Origin: an uncultured Dorea sp.
GTDB taxonomy: Bacteria; Bacillota; Clostridia; Lachnospirales; Lachnospiraceae
DNA: 25,004 bases
NCBI RefSeq assembly: GCF_934294775.1
Contig: NZ_CAKRAH010000041.1
Location: 1-25,004, forward strand
Reading direction: 5' to 3'
The position numbers and the translations under genes were made by a program. How positions within the stretch are numbered: the stretch's first letter is position 1; each line of letters begins with the position of its first letter. Below are positions 23,536 to 25,004 of this stretch, one piece after another. The notes beneath the pieces are model-generated. The model was not told the origin of the DNA and did no database searches. It worked only from the letters and a program-made list of their open reading frames with translations.

Positions 23536-23890
23536 CCAGTTCTCCTTCCATTATAGAGTTGTGGCGTACTTTTTACAATGATAATTAATAAATTAATTAA
23601 TTTTACTTTTTGAAATCATCTACAAATACCATAGAATATAAATTTTTTTGAGCATTGATTAAAAATATTTCGGATATTTGTTTCTGAATATGAAACGATT
23701 ACCGATGGTCTTATAGACCTTAGAGTTTTAGATACTAGATATTCCCCTCAAGTATGATATAGATTAACAGATATTATTGCTTATGTAAAGAAATAAATTC
23801 ACTCATAAGAGAAAATTGTTACCAGTGAACAGTAACAGAAAATTTTCTATCTGAGTGAATTTATAGTAATTTACTATTTATCCAAAAGTA
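23536..23890. other. AT-rich intergenic region
   Basis: 355 bases without a supportable gene. It holds a small dyad GGTCT-TAT-AGACC (around 23704-23716) and the large hairpin listed separately. On the minus strand a -35 TTGTAA and -10 TATAAT with a 17-bp spacer stand just before the 23535 start. Confidence 0.5.
23793..23864 (-). terminator. Long interrupted hairpin downstream of the AT-rich gene
   Basis: Three nested perfect stems: ATAAATTCACTCA/TGAGTGAATTTAT (13 bp), GAAAATT/AATTTTC (7 bp) and GTTAC/GTAAC (5 bp). It starts 27 nt after the minus-strand stop codon at 23891. The following T-content is modest, so it may be a terminator or a 3'-end protecting structure. Confidence 0.5.
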
Positions 23891-24733
23891 TTAAAGGACA
23901 TCAGATGTGTTTGAAGAAACGTCTTTACTTAGTTGATAATATAAGATATATATTTGGCTTTTTAAATATTTTAAAGAAAGGCGTCTATTTTGCTCTTTGG
24001 CTTCAAGAAAAGTAAGTGTATTGTTTATCGTAATTGTTTGTAACTCCGACTGAGTTCCGGAATCTTGTATTTTATAATAAATAGTAACTTTAGATTTTTT
24101 TAATAAAGGGTATTTCTGAATTTTCTTTATTAAATAATGAACAGATTTTGCAAAATCTTCTTGTACCATTGATGAAGGACAGAGTAAGATAATTTTATTA
24201 TCTGTTTCAATTAATTGTATATTTGATTTTTGGTGCTTAAGCATTTCTTGTTCTAAAGAAGTTACTAATTCAGTAGAAAATGTGTCTGTTCCGTATATAT
24301 TAGAAGGGGTAGGCGGATCTATGATATAAATGTTTGTATTGATATGATTTTCAGGGCAATAAATACGTTTGTCTTTTGTGGTGCTTTTTAGTAGGAATTT
24401 CATATCGTATTTATTTTCTAAAAGGTCTAATTCGTGTTTGGAATCCCACTGAAATTCCTTTTTTAGAAATACATAGCATGGCTCATAAAATTTTGGCTGT
24501 GGAGCTGTAGATGCAAATTGAGCAATAAAAGTACCATTGTCCATAATAATAGTGTTGGTGATACGTTTTTCATTTGAAATATTAGAAGTAATAATTACTA
24601 TGATGCACAAAGTAAGAAAACGTATTTTTTTTGAAAATTCAAATTTTGAGATAGAAATCGATAGCCCAAATAAGGAAGATAGTAAGAATAAAAGTAATAT
24701 TTGAGTTTTTGATTGTAATTTTAAAGAATACAT
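23891..24733 (-). CDS. Membrane-anchored protein of unknown function
   Basis: 280 residues, with two hydrophobic segments near the N-terminus (about 11-29 and 37-53) and then a mostly polar, Lys-, Thr- and Ile-rich domain of some 220 residues. No motif was recognised. Base use is much more AT-rich than in the fab and hyd genes, which suggests foreign origin. The ATG at 24733 stands about 10 nt from the edge of the IS21-type element, and its apparent ribosome site AGGA (24741-24744) is at the junction. The frame stays open some way upstream, into the element, so the original 5' end may have been lost. Whether it is expressed is unclear. Confidence 0.5.
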   Translation of the reverse strand: MYSLKLQSKTQILLLFLLSSLFGLSISISKFEFSKKIRFLTLCIIVIITSNISNEKRITNTIIMDNGTFIAQFASTAPQPKFYEPCYVFLKKEFQWDSKHELDLLENKYDMKFLLKSTTKDKRIYCPENHINTNIYIIDPPTPSNIYGTDTFSTELVTSLEQEMLKHQKSNIQLIETDNKIILLCPSSMVQEDFAKSVHYLIKKIQKYPLLKKSKVTIYYKIQDSGTQSELQTITINNTLTFLEAKEQNRRLSLKYLKSQIYILYYQLSKDVSSNTSDVL

Positions 24734-24743
24734 TGAATATTCC

Positions 24744-25004
24744 TGTGCGGTAACACCGCAAATCCGGCAGACGGGAAACCGTCTGTCCGGTAATGCGGGA
24801 ACCGCTTATGCGAGTTTACTCGCGTAACATTTTATCCAAGCCATAGATCTCTCTCATAGAGATATCATGCTCAGCATCAATGCTTGTGATATTGATCCGG
24901 TAGCTGTCATGTGCGATTCGATCAATAATCGCGTCAGCCAATGGACTGTCGTCACCACCAAGCTGATCATACCATTCTTCGAATCTATACTGAGAGCAGA
25001 AAAT
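24744..25004 (-). mobile_element. IS21-family insertion sequence, one end (continues past the window)
   Basis: istB-type coding sequence runs to 24816, followed by GC-rich dyads unlike the AT-rich flank: GCGG/CCGC (24747-24759) and CAGACGG/CCGTCTG (24768-24785). The likely outer end begins TGTGCGG at 24744, in keeping with the TGT ends of IS21 elements. The other end and istA lie outside the window. Confidence 0.65.
24816..25004 (-). CDS. istB: IstB-like ATP-binding transposition helper, C-terminal part
   Basis: The last 62 codons of an IS21 helper ATPase. The reading frame is open from the window edge to TAA at 24816-24818. The segment FCSQYRFEEWYDQLGGDDSPLADAIIDRIAHDSYRINI is the conserved IstB C-terminal region (sensor-like R-I-x-H-D-S-Y block). 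The Walker motifs lie outside the window. IstB works with the IstA transposase on target DNA. The gene is cut only by the window, with no sign of damage in what is visible. Confidence 0.9.
   Translation of the reverse strand: MFCSQYRFEEWYDQLGGDDSPLADAIIDRIAHDSYRINITSIDAEHDISMREIYGLDKMLRE

Overview
The window looks like a chromosomal segment of an anaerobic, low-to-mid GC Gram-positive of the Lachnospiraceae/Clostridia type. Supporting signs are a complete clostridial type II fatty-acid synthesis (FAS II) operon using FabK and a FabT-like MarR regulator, [FeFe]-hydrogenase maturation genes, Rpn-type PD-(D/E)XK genes and strong AGGAGG-type ribosome binding sites. The exact genus cannot be fixed from the sequence alone.

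Layout. 1-408 has no gene and carries two nested palindromic structures: a 13-94 hairpin whose left half recurs at 16753-16809, and a roughly 215-nt long hairpin at 129-343. 409-1479 holds an XRE regulator plus six-TM membrane protein (DUF3169-like) operon behind a promoter inside a doubled palindromic operator. 1779-3726 holds an Rpn-family nuclease/transposase-like gene, an ArsC/Spx-family protein and a C39-like peptidase lipoprotein.

3918-15847 is the fatty-acid operon: fabH, acpP, fabK, fabD, fabG, fabF, accB, fabZ, accC, a fused accD-accA, a second FabK-like flavoprotein, a FabT-like MarR repressor and a HAD phosphatase. It makes malonyl-CoA (AccB/C/DA), malonyl-ACP (FabD), starts chains (FabH) and elongates them (FabF, FabG, FabZ, FabK). 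A strong promoter before fabH carries two TTTGA-N3-TCAAA palindromes, the form expected for FabT operators, so the distal repressor gene probably closes a feedback loop on its own operon. A sirtuin follows separately.

16801-20686 is transcribed on the minus strand: an Lrp/AsnC regulator, hydE and hydF (with their own promoter inside the Lrp-hydE gap), a GNAT acetyltransferase and a small membrane protein ending at a good terminator. Divergently, aspA (aspartate ammonia-lyase) runs plus-strand to a bidirectional terminator. hydG is not in the window. 22651-24733 (minus) holds a second PD-(D/E)XK-like gene with in-frame 24-bp repeats and an AT-rich membrane-anchored protein of unknown function that starts right at the edge of an IS21-family element, whose istB C-terminus runs off the end of the window.

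The strongest candidates for something undescribed are the long hairpin at 129-343, whose four transition-type arm differences all remain G-U pairs on the plus strand, and its neighbouring palindromic repeat family. Most other content is recognisable housekeeping with some unusual details (accDA fusion, Cys-rich tail on the second FabK-like protein, operator architecture).
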